DNA of 64,000 nucleotides, taken from positions 42,651-106,650 of the forward strand of contig JAEZRE010000010.1 of NCBI GenBank assembly GCA_023412915.1, read 5' to 3'. Positions within the stretch are counted from its first letter, which is position 1. Every line of letters begins with the position of its first letter. A program made the translations under genes and the position numbers. The DNA comes from Bacillota bacterium (lineage in GTDB: Bacteria; Bacillota; Clostridia; Acetivibrionales; DTU013). This document shows positions 27,445 to 35,420 of this stretch, piece by piece. Under the pieces are notes generated by a model. The model worked only from the letters and a program-made list of their open reading frames with translations. It searched no databases and had not been told where the DNA came from.

Positions 27445-27906
27445 ATGAAGATCGAAGGTTTTTTCAGAGATATAAAAACTGCAAATCAGACTGTTGACAA
27501 GCTCAAAGGCTCAGGCTTCAAGAACGCTTTTACAGATATAAACGAGCATTTTGGCTCCGGCGGCAACGGTAAAAGAAATGTCCCTGGCACCCAAGCCGGA
27601 ATAAGCCTTTCGGGCGTCGTGCTCGATTCGGCCCTGGCGGGCTCGGCAACGGATACGGCGCCGATGCTTGCGGCAAGCCCCATGGTCAGTGGTATGGGCG
27701 GATTTGAAGAGATAGCCGACATCAACTGCAAGGTCGTAGTCGAAACTGAAGAGGCCGAAGCACATAAGGTGAAGCGGATTATAGGCGAGATGGGCGGAAC
27801 GCTTGAAAGTCCGAATGTAAAAAGGCCTGAAATCGAAGAGGCAGCGGAGACGAAGATACTTGAAAATCTGAACGAAGCGCGCGGCTTTTTGGACAATTCG
27901 CGATAA
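27445..27906 (+). CDS. Unknown protein with general-stress-protein-like N-terminus
   Basis: 153 residues. Residues 1-40 (FFRDIKTANQTVDKLKGSGF) resemble the start of short stress proteins that bring amphipathic helices in contact with a partner (for example YflT/general stress 17M type), but the resemblance is loose. A Gly/Ala-rich central part (about 40-90), a ferredoxin-like beta segment (about 88-120) and a charged C-terminal helix follow. No signal peptide. The function is unknown. It is preceded by an AAAGGAC ribosome site; the upstream gene is divergent. Confidence 0.55.
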   Translation: MKIEGFFRDIKTANQTVDKLKGSGFKNAFTDINEHFGSGGNGKRNVPGTQAGISLSGVVLDSALAGSATDTAPMLAASPMVSGMGGFEEIADINCKVVVETEEAEAHKVKRIIGEMGGTLESPNVKRPEIEEAAETKILENLNEARGFLDNSR

Positions 27907-27987
27907 ACAGGCCGCAGGGCATTGCAGGAGACGGCTATAAATCATATACTTATTAATGAAAAATATAGTTCGGAGAGAGATGATACC

Positions 27988-28557
27988 ATGAAAATTTGTA
28001 TTTTGTCAGGTAACCCGAAGACCGACGGCCTTTGCCAATCCGTTATCGAAGAGGCCAGGCTCGGCGCGATCGAGGGCGGGGCTGAGGTTGATGAAATCAG
28101 ACTCTGTGACAGCAAGCTGATACGCTGCCAGGTTTGCGACGGAGGCTGGGGCACGTGCCGCAACGAGAATTACTGCCGCTTTGGAAACGACGGCTTTAAC
28201 GAATTTACAGACCGTATCAGAACCAGCGATGCCATTATTATGGTCACGCCGGTATACTGGGGAGAGATGTCCGAAACCCTCAAGAGCTTCATCGACCGTT
28301 TGCGCAGGTGTGAATTCAACAACAGCGGCGTGCTGCGCGACAAGCAGGTCCTAATACTAGCATCGCCGGGCGGCTCGGGCAACGGCTTGCTTAGCTGCCT
28401 CGAGCAAATGGATCGCTTCTGCCGCCATACAGGTGCGATAATATTCGATTATATCGGGATAAACCGCTGGAATAACGATTACAAAAAGGCAGCTGTCAGA
28501 TCGGCAGCGCGTGCGGTTGCAAGCGGAAGGAAAAACGGCGAAACAATAAACGCATAG
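27988..28557 (+). CDS. Flavodoxin-like NAD(P)H-dependent FMN reductase
   Basis: 189 residues of the NADPH-dependent FMN reductase/flavodoxin-fold family. The phosphate-binding SGNPKTDGLC loop (about 7-16), MVTPVYWGEMS for FMN ring contact (about 86-96) and an SPGGSGNG loop (about 125) are visible. A Cys-rich insert (CQVCDGGWGTCRNENYC, about 48-64) resembles the cluster-binding inserts of iron-sulfur flavoproteins and could hold a cluster (inference). ATG 27988 with GGAGAGA upstream is used; the upstream TTG at 27922 would add an unrelated tail. Confidence 0.75.
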   Translation: MKICILSGNPKTDGLCQSVIEEARLGAIEGGAEVDEIRLCDSKLIRCQVCDGGWGTCRNENYCRFGNDGFNEFTDRIRTSDAIIMVTPVYWGEMSETLKSFIDRLRRCEFNNSGVLRDKQVLILASPGGSGNGLLSCLEQMDRFCRHTGAIIFDYIGINRWNNDYKKAAVRSAARAVASGRKNGETINA

Positions 28558-28567
28558 TTCTGAAAAC

Positions 28568-29374
28568 TCAGTGCCTTCTCAGTATCGCCCAGCAGCAGAA
28601 GCCTACAACAAGTATCAGAAGGTCCTGGACGAAGGAAATATTCTTGTGAAATACGAAATAGGAGCAGATCAGCGGGAAAATAACGCTGAGGGATACCTGA
28701 ACAGGGGCGATGTTGATGATATTGCCGAACCTGTAGGCAGCCTGCATCGAAAAGCCGGAAAAGAATCCGACGATCGAATATTCGTAGGTATAAATTGTGT
28801 TGAATACCCCTGCAAACGAACCTCCCGCTCTTTTGACAGCTATATTCAGCAGGACGAAGGAAAGCCCGCTGGTCAAACCGGAGAAAGCCGACAAAAGGAC
28901 TGTTTTAGTCTGATTGTCGGTTTTCTTACCGAGGACCGGCATCAACAGAAGGAAAGGCGCAAGTATCAACAGGTAAAGAGCGCTGGTATCCATATGGGAG
29001 CCCGAGGTCGGGTCTCTGGAAACACTTATTCCAAAAATGCTGAGTATGATTATGCCTGAGAATACGATATCTGAAAAATAAATGCTTTCTTTAAGAAAAA
29101 AATGCGAAAGTACTATAACGAGCACAATGCTGAGCCCCGATATGGAGGACACTATCTGGGGTGAGAGCCCTTTGGACGCGTAACCGGTCGGTAATACGGA
29201 TATGACGTAAGCCAGCATTATCCCTATGAACCAGATAACAAAATCACGAGTGACCCTGAATTTCCTCAGCTGCTTCAGATCAAGGCGGTCCATTCCTTTT
29301 TTTTGGAGGACCAGGCCTGAAGAGTGCATGCCCATCCCGATCAGCGCCGCAATAAAATACCAGATTCTGGACAT
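28568..29374 (-). CDS. EamA/DMT-type transporter
   Basis: 268 residues with about nine to ten membrane segments of the drug/metabolite transporter superfamily. Two repeated halves begin at about residue 1 and 130. Starts at ATG 29374, where GGGAGG precedes the codon; the TTG/ATG candidate 29401 lies further upstream. No substrate is evident. It lies convergent to the reductase gene with only 10 bp between stops. Confidence 0.75.
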   Translation of the reverse strand: MSRIWYFIAALIGMGMHSSGLVLQKKGMDRLDLKQLRKFRVTRDFVIWFIGIMLAYVISVLPTGYASKGLSPQIVSSISGLSIVLVIVLSHFFLKESIYFSDIVFSGIIILSIFGISVSRDPTSGSHMDTSALYLLILAPFLLLMPVLGKKTDNQTKTVLLSAFSGLTSGLSFVLLNIAVKRAGGSFAGVFNTIYTYEYSIVGFFSGFSMQAAYRFGNIINIAPVQVSLSVIFPLICSYFVFHKNISFVQDLLILVVGFCCWAILRRH

Positions 29375-29504
29375 ATGTACCTCCCGTACGATATCTATCA
29401 AATTATACCCAAAATATCAGGAAATAGAACTAGCCTTGGATAGATACCCGGAGATACCGGGTTCAAACAGTGCGGCTTGAATTATGAACAGTCATGAATA
29501 AAAA

Positions 29505-29531
29505 GAAGGTAATACCCGGGGTATTACCTTC
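29505..29531. terminator. Bidirectional terminator overlapping helicase stop
   Basis: GAAGGTAATACCC (29505-29517) and GGGTATTACCTTC (29519-29531) form a 13-bp near-perfect stem. On the minus strand a T-rich tail (CTTTTTATTC) follows. The helicase stop codon TAA (29524-29526) lies inside the stem. Confidence 0.8.
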
Positions 29532-31317
29532 CAAACATCCTTCCAAATACTCTTTGCAGTAATGATTTCTTCGGGGCTGCCTTGATAAGCTGATCATAGC
29601 TTTGCCATTTAGGACCCGTACCCGAATTATGCGCCGGCGAACCTCCGCCCGTTCCGGCCTTTTGCCTGTCCGATGCCGATGTATTTACTATGGCCGCGGC
29701 AGACTGCTTCGAAGCCTGTGAAGCAGAGCTTTGTGTGGGCGTCGGCCTTTGAGGAGCTGAAGCAGGCTTTTGCGGAGCTGCAGCGGTTCTTTGCAAGGGT
29801 GCGGCGGTTTTATCCGAGCTTGCCGGAGCCGCCGGAGCGTTTGATTGACCGGGTTTCCTGGCTATATCGGCCTTTGCTCTGCCGCCGGAAGGGGCTGCCT
29901 TACGGTCCCGACCGTCCTGCTTTATAGAAGCTGCCCGGGTATTATTACAGCTTCCGCCTGCCTGTATGTTTACTTCAATGGGGGGCTTGTCATGCCTCGG
30001 CCCTTGCTTTTGCGGACGTGCTGCATCCACAGCGTTCTGCCTTCTTTGAGTTTCGGGACGCGCCCGTCCTGTTTCGGCTTTGCCGCGTGTTCTGCGGCGT
30101 TTTTGAGGATAAGCCTCCTCATTTGCTTCAGCCGTGTTTTCACCAAGCGCATTTGCCTCTATCCACTTTTCGGCTTGTGCCTTTTTCTCATTTAATTCGG
30201 CGTCCGACGGGAGTGCTCCCTCTTGTATCATCGCCCCGATATGCTCTTCTATCTCATAAAGGCTCATGATATCGTCGCTGGTGACCAGGGTTATCGAACG
30301 GCCCGTGTTTCCAGCCCTTCCGGTTCGACCGATCCTGTGTACGTAGCTGTCTTTTTCGACAGGAACATCGTAATTTATCACAAGCGACAGGTTATCGATC
30401 TGAAGACCGCGGGCGGCAACATCCGTCGCCACCAGTATATGGAATTCTCCATGCTTGAACTGCTCGATGGTCTTTATGCGCCTGCCCTGCGGGATGTCCC
30501 CATGCAGCGCCTGGGACGCATAACCCTTACGTGTCAAAAAATTCTGCACCCTGTCCGTAGCGATCCTTGTATTGCAGAATATCAGGCAGCTTTCAGGCAA
30601 TTCATAGAGAAGCAGCCTGTTGAGATGGGTGTTTTTTTCATTGTGGTTTACGCGGTAATAGACCTGCTCTATAGTATCGACCGTCAATGTCTGGGATTCT
30701 ATCTCGATCATTTCGGGGTCCTTCATATGTCTGCTGCAGATCCTTTTGATTTCAGGAGGGATCGTTGCGGAAAAAAGCAGTGTGACCCTGTCCCTGGGCA
30801 CTGTCTTTACGATCCGCTCGACCTGTTCCAAAAAGCCCATGTCAAGCATCCTGTCGGCTTCATCCAGCACCAGGAAACGAATATTCTTCGTAACCAGATT
30901 TCCATGCTGGATATGGTCGTAAACACGTCCGGGAGTACCGGTAACAATCGTCGCACCTTTTTTTAGATTCTGTATTTCGGTGTTCATGCTGTGCTGTCCG
31001 TACAGAACCGTGGTTTTATGCTTCAGATGCGCCGCCAGCTGCTTGATGTCGCCATCGACCTGCACTGCCAGTTCGCGCGTGGGAGTGAGGATAAGTCCCT
31101 GAGGTCCGGGAGCGTCGGGATCCGTCAACTGTAGCACTGAAACGCCAAAAACAGCCGTTTTTCCGCTGCCTGTTTTGGACATTACTATGAGGTCTTCCTT
31201 GTTCAGAATGTGCGGGATAGCCATGTGCTGTACTTCAGTGGGCTCTTGGAAGCCCATGTCTTCTATGGCTTTCAGTATCGGAGCCGAAATGCCGAGATCG
31301 TTAAAACTGTTCTTCAT
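29524..31317 (-). CDS. DEAD-box RNA helicase with long low-complexity tail
   Basis: 597 residues. All core motifs are intact: Q motif (GFQEPTEVQ), SKTGSGKT, PTRELA, DEAD, SAT, ATDVAARGLQ and HRIGRTGR, in residues 1 to about 380. The tail, about 200 residues, is Ala/Pro/Gln/Lys-rich and low-complexity and ends in a basic GRMFGR-like segment. Basic tails of this kind often bind RNA and anchor the protein at ribosomes or degradosomes. ATG 31317 starts 7 bp after an AAGAAAG-like site. Possibly a CshA/CsdA-type cold-adaptation helicase (inference). Confidence 0.93.
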   Translation of the reverse strand: MKNSFNDLGISAPILKAIEDMGFQEPTEVQHMAIPHILNKEDLIVMSKTGSGKTAVFGVSVLQLTDPDAPGPQGLILTPTRELAVQVDGDIKQLAAHLKHKTTVLYGQHSMNTEIQNLKKGATIVTGTPGRVYDHIQHGNLVTKNIRFLVLDEADRMLDMGFLEQVERIVKTVPRDRVTLLFSATIPPEIKRICSRHMKDPEMIEIESQTLTVDTIEQVYYRVNHNEKNTHLNRLLLYELPESCLIFCNTRIATDRVQNFLTRKGYASQALHGDIPQGRRIKTIEQFKHGEFHILVATDVAARGLQIDNLSLVINYDVPVEKDSYVHRIGRTGRAGNTGRSITLVTSDDIMSLYEIEEHIGAMIQEGALPSDAELNEKKAQAEKWIEANALGENTAEANEEAYPQKRRRTRGKAETGRARPETQRRQNAVDAARPQKQGPRHDKPPIEVNIQAGGSCNNTRAASIKQDGRDRKAAPSGGRAKADIARKPGQSNAPAAPASSDKTAAPLQRTAAAPQKPASAPQRPTPTQSSASQASKQSAAAIVNTSASDRQKAGTGGGSPAHNSGTGPKWQSYDQLIKAAPKKSLLQRVFGRMFGR

Positions 31318-31501
31318 CAGTGTCTTCTTTCTTATTATTAAACTTCTATCATTATACCATTAACTTGGGCATTGTCCATAGTTCGTGCGCTTACGGGTTA
31401 CCATACCGGTTTGGAAGCGGGTTTGGAAACACGTTGGGAAGGACATAAAGGCGCCGCGCCACATATTATACTACATAACATTGAATTGAAAGGGTGTCGT
31501 T

Positions 31502-32215
31502 ATGTATCTTTATTCAACAAACAGGGCAGATCCTTTTATTGCAGCTTCCGCACGGGGGGATGTCAATGGGGACGGGATCCCCGACAACGTATTTCTGACC
31601 GGAACGAAAACGCCGGATTCACCGTTTATCCAGAATATCACGCTTGTGATCCAGGATGGCGCGACAGGCAGGATGACTACCGTTCCGCTGCGTGATAACG
31701 CAGGATATTCACCTTCGCTGTTTCTGGGCGATTTTACGGGAGATCGTGTCGCCGACATTCTTGTGACCATACAATCGGGCGGGAGCGGCGCCACGACCTA
31801 CGATTACGTTTATTCCTTCGCAGGCAACATACTTAAGCTGCTGTTCGACTTCAACGCGTACAACGAACGGTACAAATATGACGTAAATTACCTGGACTAC
31901 TACCGTGCGGCGGCCCTTAGCAAGATCAACAATCTGAGGTATATCATCGATTTGACCTACAAAGGCCAGGATTATCTCAATGAAATCTATGACAGCAACG
32001 GCAAACTAAAGGCTCCGATAAGCGGTTGGGTGGATCCGCTGAGCGTGCTGTACCCCATTGACTTTGACGGCGATGGAATCTATGAACTGCTGGCGCTTCA
32101 AAGTATTGCGGGGAGGTATCATGCAGATGGACTAGGTACTTTCCAGAATATTCTCAAATGGAAGAACGGGGGATTTGTTCTCGACAGGCAGAGTGTAGCG
32201 ATCTATGGAGGCTGA
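31502..32215 (+). CDS. FG-GAP/VCBS-like Ca-binding repeat protein
   Basis: 237 residues with three EF-like calcium motifs: GDVNGDGIPDN (about 19), GDFTGDRVADI (about 75) and PIDFDGDGIYE (about 190). These match FG-GAP/VCBS propeller loops. No signal peptide is visible at the start used, which is odd for this normally extracellular repeat, although clostridial relatives without signals occur. ATG 31502 is preceded by AAGGGTG. It has no operon partner. Confidence 0.7.
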   Translation: MYLYSTNRADPFIAASARGDVNGDGIPDNVFLTGTKTPDSPFIQNITLVIQDGATGRMTTVPLRDNAGYSPSLFLGDFTGDRVADILVTIQSGGSGATTYDYVYSFAGNILKLLFDFNAYNERYKYDVNYLDYYRAAALSKINNLRYIIDLTYKGQDYLNEIYDSNGKLKAPISGWVDPLSVLYPIDFDGDGIYELLALQSIAGRYHADGLGTFQNILKWKNGGFVLDRQSVAIYGG

Positions 32216-32306
32216 ATATTTGCGGAGGTATTCGGCAGCTCAATATTAACAGGCGATATACGCAGCTGATGATTTGCGGGCGGCGTTCGGCAGCTGAAGA
32301 TAGTCG

Positions 32307-32336
32307 TTGACTTGTCCGTATCTCCTGATATATAGT
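32307..32336 (+). promoter_or_regulatory. Promoter for 5'-nucleotidase
   Basis: TTGACT (32307-32312), 18-bp spacer, TATAGT (32331-32336), 74 bp before the start codon. Confidence 0.55.
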
Positions 32337-32409
32337 GAGTACGCAGGAAAATCGTTACGGACTTCCGTGTACCCGATTCCTGTAAGTTGCCTTTTATGGA
32401 GGTAATGAA

Positions 32410-34401
32410 ATGAGAAAGTCTTTGCGCCTTTTCTTCTCTGTTCTTTTACTCGTTGCCGTTTGTGTGTCACTTGCCGTTTTCCCGTCATTGGCGGCCTCCG
32501 GTGAGGGCAGGACGATAACCGTCCTTTTCACGGGCGATCTTCACGACCACATGCTTCCGGCCAGGGATTTCCGGGACGGAAAGGTATGCTATGCCGGAGG
32601 TTACGCACGCCTGGAGAGCGCTGTCGAAGCTGAAAAGAAAGCTGATCCAGGTGCGCTGCTGCTCGACGCGGGCGATTTTTCCATGGGCTCTGTTTTTCAG
32701 ACGATTTATGAAAGCGACTCCCCGCAATTCAGGATGATGGGCGAATTGGGGTATGACGCGGTGACCTTCGGTAACCATGAATTCGACTACCGGGCTGAAG
32801 GCCTTGCCAACAGCCTCAAGGCAGCGTTGAAAAGCGGAGGTTCTCTGCCGCAGGTTGTTGCTTCGAATGTAACGTATCCGGTTGATAAAAACGGGACTCT
32901 GCCGCCCGAGCTGGCAAATCTCAAGCAGGCCGAGCAGGAATACGGCGTAAAGGAATATACGATACTTGAGCGAAATGGCATTAAAATAGGCGTTTTCGGG
33001 CTGCTGGGAAAAGACGCCGCTTCCAATGCACCGTTGTCGGGGGTGGTGTTTGCAGACCCCGTGGAAAATGCCAAAAGGATCGTCGAAATATTGAAGAACC
33101 GGGAAAAGGCTGACATTATAGTTTGTCTTTCTCATTCAGGAATTTGGGACAATAAAGCCGAATCGGAAGATGAAATACTTGCAAAAGAGGTACCCGACAT
33201 AAACGTCATAATAAGCGGACATACGCATACCAGGCTGGCCGAGCCTATAGTTGCGGGAAATACGGTCATAGGGTCCGTGGAGGACAGCTGCCGTTACCTT
33301 GGAGTTATGAAGCTCTCCCGGGCCGGGGCCGGAGGCTGGAAACTCGATAATTACCGGCTTCAGCCGATAGATGACAGCCTGCCGGAAGATCCGCGTATTT
33401 CCGGGATGCTCCCGGATTTTGAAAAACTGGTGCAGCAGAAATATTTCGACCGCTTCGGCATGAACATGTACAATATTTTGGCAGCTTCGCCCTTTGATTT
33501 CAATACGGTCAATTACATGACCGATCACCATGAGGAAGACCCGCTCGGCAATCTGATAAGCGACTCGTACATCTATGCCGTGGAAAAAGCCGAAGGGGAC
33601 AAATATGTACCGGTGGCTGCGGCGATAGTTCCCGTAGGCACGATAAGGAACACCTTCTTCAAAGGCGGAGTGACGGCAGCCGACGTGTATGGCGCCAGTT
33701 CGCTGGGCATCGGTCCAGACAAGGTGCCGGGTTACCCGCTGATCTCGATCTGGCTTACCGGAAAGGAACTGAAAACGGTCTGCGAGGTGGACGCATCGAT
33801 TACCGCATTGATGGAGGATGCGCAGCTTTATATTTCGGGGGTGGACTTCACGTTCAACCCTAACAGGCTGATTTTCAACAAGGTCACCGATGTAAAGCTC
33901 CAAAAAAATGACGACTCCGTTGAGAAGCTGGTGGATAACAGGCTTTACCGTGTCGTTGCAGGTTTGTATTCCGCCCAGATGCTCTCCGTAGTCGGGGACA
34001 AATCCTTCGGGCTGCTTTCGATAGTTCCCAAGACTGCGGAAGGCGAGCCGATCAAGGATTTTGAAGCGTATATAGTGAACGAACAGTCCGGGGGCAGAAA
34101 TTTCGAGGTGAAGGAATGGTATGCGATAGCGGAATACCTGCAATCGTTCGACAAGGTGGACGGTATACCTCAGATTCCCCAGTACTACGGCAAAGCGCAG
34201 GGCAGGAAGGTAATCGACAACAGCCACAGCATAGCGGCACTGCTGGAGGCTCCAAACAGGATTGCTCTCGCAGTCTATGGAATAGTTATCTTCCTTGTCC
34301 TTCTTGCCGCTTTCATTATATACAGGATAACTACGCGCAAAAAACGCCGTCAGAGAAAGCTGGATCGGGTCAAAAAAGGGTTGACGGGCATGTCTCAATG
34401 A
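32410..34401 (+). CDS. Membrane-anchored 5'-nucleotidase/metallophosphatase (UshA/CpdB-like)
   Basis: 663 residues. A signal peptide (1-29, cut after SLAA-S) is followed by the metallophosphatase domain with FTGDLHDH, LDAGDFSMGS, FGNHEFD, CLSHSG and ISGHTHT metal motifs, then the C-terminal 5'-nucleotidase domain (about 355-600). A C-terminal membrane helix (about 618-640) precedes a Lys/Arg-rich tail, so the enzyme is anchored at the outer face of the membrane. It removes phosphate from extracellular nucleotides for uptake. TTGACT/TATAGT promoter upstream. Confidence 0.93.
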   Translation: MRKSLRLFFSVLLLVAVCVSLAVFPSLAASGEGRTITVLFTGDLHDHMLPARDFRDGKVCYAGGYARLESAVEAEKKADPGALLLDAGDFSMGSVFQTIYESDSPQFRMMGELGYDAVTFGNHEFDYRAEGLANSLKAALKSGGSLPQVVASNVTYPVDKNGTLPPELANLKQAEQEYGVKEYTILERNGIKIGVFGLLGKDAASNAPLSGVVFADPVENAKRIVEILKNREKADIIVCLSHSGIWDNKAESEDEILAKEVPDINVIISGHTHTRLAEPIVAGNTVIGSVEDSCRYLGVMKLSRAGAGGWKLDNYRLQPIDDSLPEDPRISGMLPDFEKLVQQKYFDRFGMNMYNILAASPFDFNTVNYMTDHHEEDPLGNLISDSYIYAVEKAEGDKYVPVAAAIVPVGTIRNTFFKGGVTAADVYGASSLGIGPDKVPGYPLISIWLTGKELKTVCEVDASITALMEDAQLYISGVDFTFNPNRLIFNKVTDVKLQKNDDSVEKLVDNRLYRVVAGLYSAQMLSVVGDKSFGLLSIVPKTAEGEPIKDFEAYIVNEQSGGRNFEVKEWYAIAEYLQSFDKVDGIPQIPQYYGKAQGRKVIDNSHSIAALLEAPNRIALAVYGIVIFLVLLAAFIIYRITTRKKRRQRKLDRVKKGLTGMSQ

Positions 34402-34470
34402 ATCATAATTATTAGGAAAGTCTAAGCAATTAGGCATACCTTAACAAATCAGGAATCGGAGACAATATGT

Positions 34471-35175
34471 ATGAATTGGGACAGTAAATTATACGGTTTT
34501 CTCAACTGGTCCGGCGATATCGCAAATTATGACCAGAAGCTGCAGGTGGCTAAAACAGTAGCGGCGAAAGTCAAAGACGGCGACGTGATAGGTTTCGGCT
34601 CGGGCTCCACATCTTTCGTGGCCGTTAAAGAGATCGGGGCAAGGGTGAAGAACGAAAAGCTTTCAATACGGGCGATACCGACTTCGCGAGAGATACGTTT
34701 CCTCTGCAACGAGCTCGGAATACCTGTCGCATCGTTGAATGATGAAAAGCCGGACTGGACGTTCGACGGAGCCGACGAGGTCGATTCGAAACTAAGGCTG
34801 ATTAAAGGCCGCGGTGGGGCATTGTTCAACGAAAAGCTGGTTATGAGCAGCGCTCCTAAAAACTATATAATGGTCGACGAATCAAAAATAGTAGACAAAC
34901 TCGGGAGCAAATTCCCAGTGCCGCTGGAAGTTTGTCAGGACGCTTTGATGTACGTAAAATCACAGCTTGTGAATTTTGACATTTCAAGTGCCGTGCTGCG
35001 CCCGGCAAAAGGGAAGGACGGCCCTGTGATTACTGAAAACAATTGCTTCATACTGGACGTAATGTTCAATGAAATAGGAATGACGACGGATAAGGACCTC
35101 AAGAACATTTCGGGCGTGCTTGAAACGGGTTTGTTTATTGGCTTCCCTGTTGAATTGATCAGAGTCGGCGCTTAA
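34471..35175 (+). CDS. rpiA: Ribose-5-phosphate isomerase A
   Basis: 234 residues. The signature elements of RpiA are visible: GSGSTS (about 47), DGADEVD (about 100), KGRGGAL with the following NEKLV (catalytic Glu region) and the C-terminal GLFIG.P. It interconverts ribose-5-phosphate and ribulose-5-phosphate in the pentose phosphate pathway. The start at ATG 34471 has a GGAG site. The N-terminal 20 residues (YGFLNWSGDIANYDQKL) extend beyond the usual start, so they could be an additional N-terminal segment. Length is near normal. Confidence 0.9.
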   Translation: MNWDSKLYGFLNWSGDIANYDQKLQVAKTVAAKVKDGDVIGFGSGSTSFVAVKEIGARVKNEKLSIRAIPTSREIRFLCNELGIPVASLNDEKPDWTFDGADEVDSKLRLIKGRGGALFNEKLVMSSAPKNYIMVDESKIVDKLGSKFPVPLEVCQDALMYVKSQLVNFDISSAVLRPAKGKDGPVITENNCFILDVMFNEIGMTTDKDLKNISGVLETGLFIGFPVELIRVGA

Positions 35176-35182
35176 GCGTATA

Positions 35183-35373
35183 CAAAAAAGCGGCGTAATA
35201 GCAGCGTAAGCGCAGGAATGAGCGCTGCGGCCAACCGTCACTATGCTTTCAAAACTTGCGGGCAGTTTCCGGAAGCGCATGCCCGTAAGGACAAGTGCCG
35301 CCGTACAACATAATAAATAGTCTTTTATGATTCCACCTGGGCAGTACTGCCGCCGGGTGGAATTTATTTTTTT
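35183..35373 (+). promoter_or_regulatory. Possible structured leader with terminator before amino-acid permease
   Basis: The 245-bp gap between RpiA and the permease holds several GC-rich inverted repeats (GCAGCG/CGCTGC; GCGGGCA/TGCCCGT; AGCGGC near the start against GCCGC near 35300) and ends in a strong hairpin (ATTCCACC 35330-35337, GGTGGAAT 35356-35363) plus T-rich run to 35373. It could be only the rpiA terminator. No known riboswitch class was recognised. Confidence 0.45.
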
Positions 35374-35420
35374 CGATGAGGGATAATAATCAATAAAACT
35401 AAAATGGAGATTATCCCGAT

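Noticed and set aside
30223..30966. A 247-codon plus-strand frame opposite the DEAD-box helicase
   Set aside because: It is antisense to conserved helicase motifs and has no domain of its own.
33136..34437. A long open frame of 433 codons on the minus strand opposite the 5'-nucleotidase
   Set aside because: It mirrors the codon structure of the plus-strand gene and has no recognisable motif, so it is a shadow.
35176..35329. Guanidine-III-like fragment (AGGACAAG) and other riboswitch look-alikes
   Set aside because: Only a few bases match; the required pseudoknot partner segments were not found.
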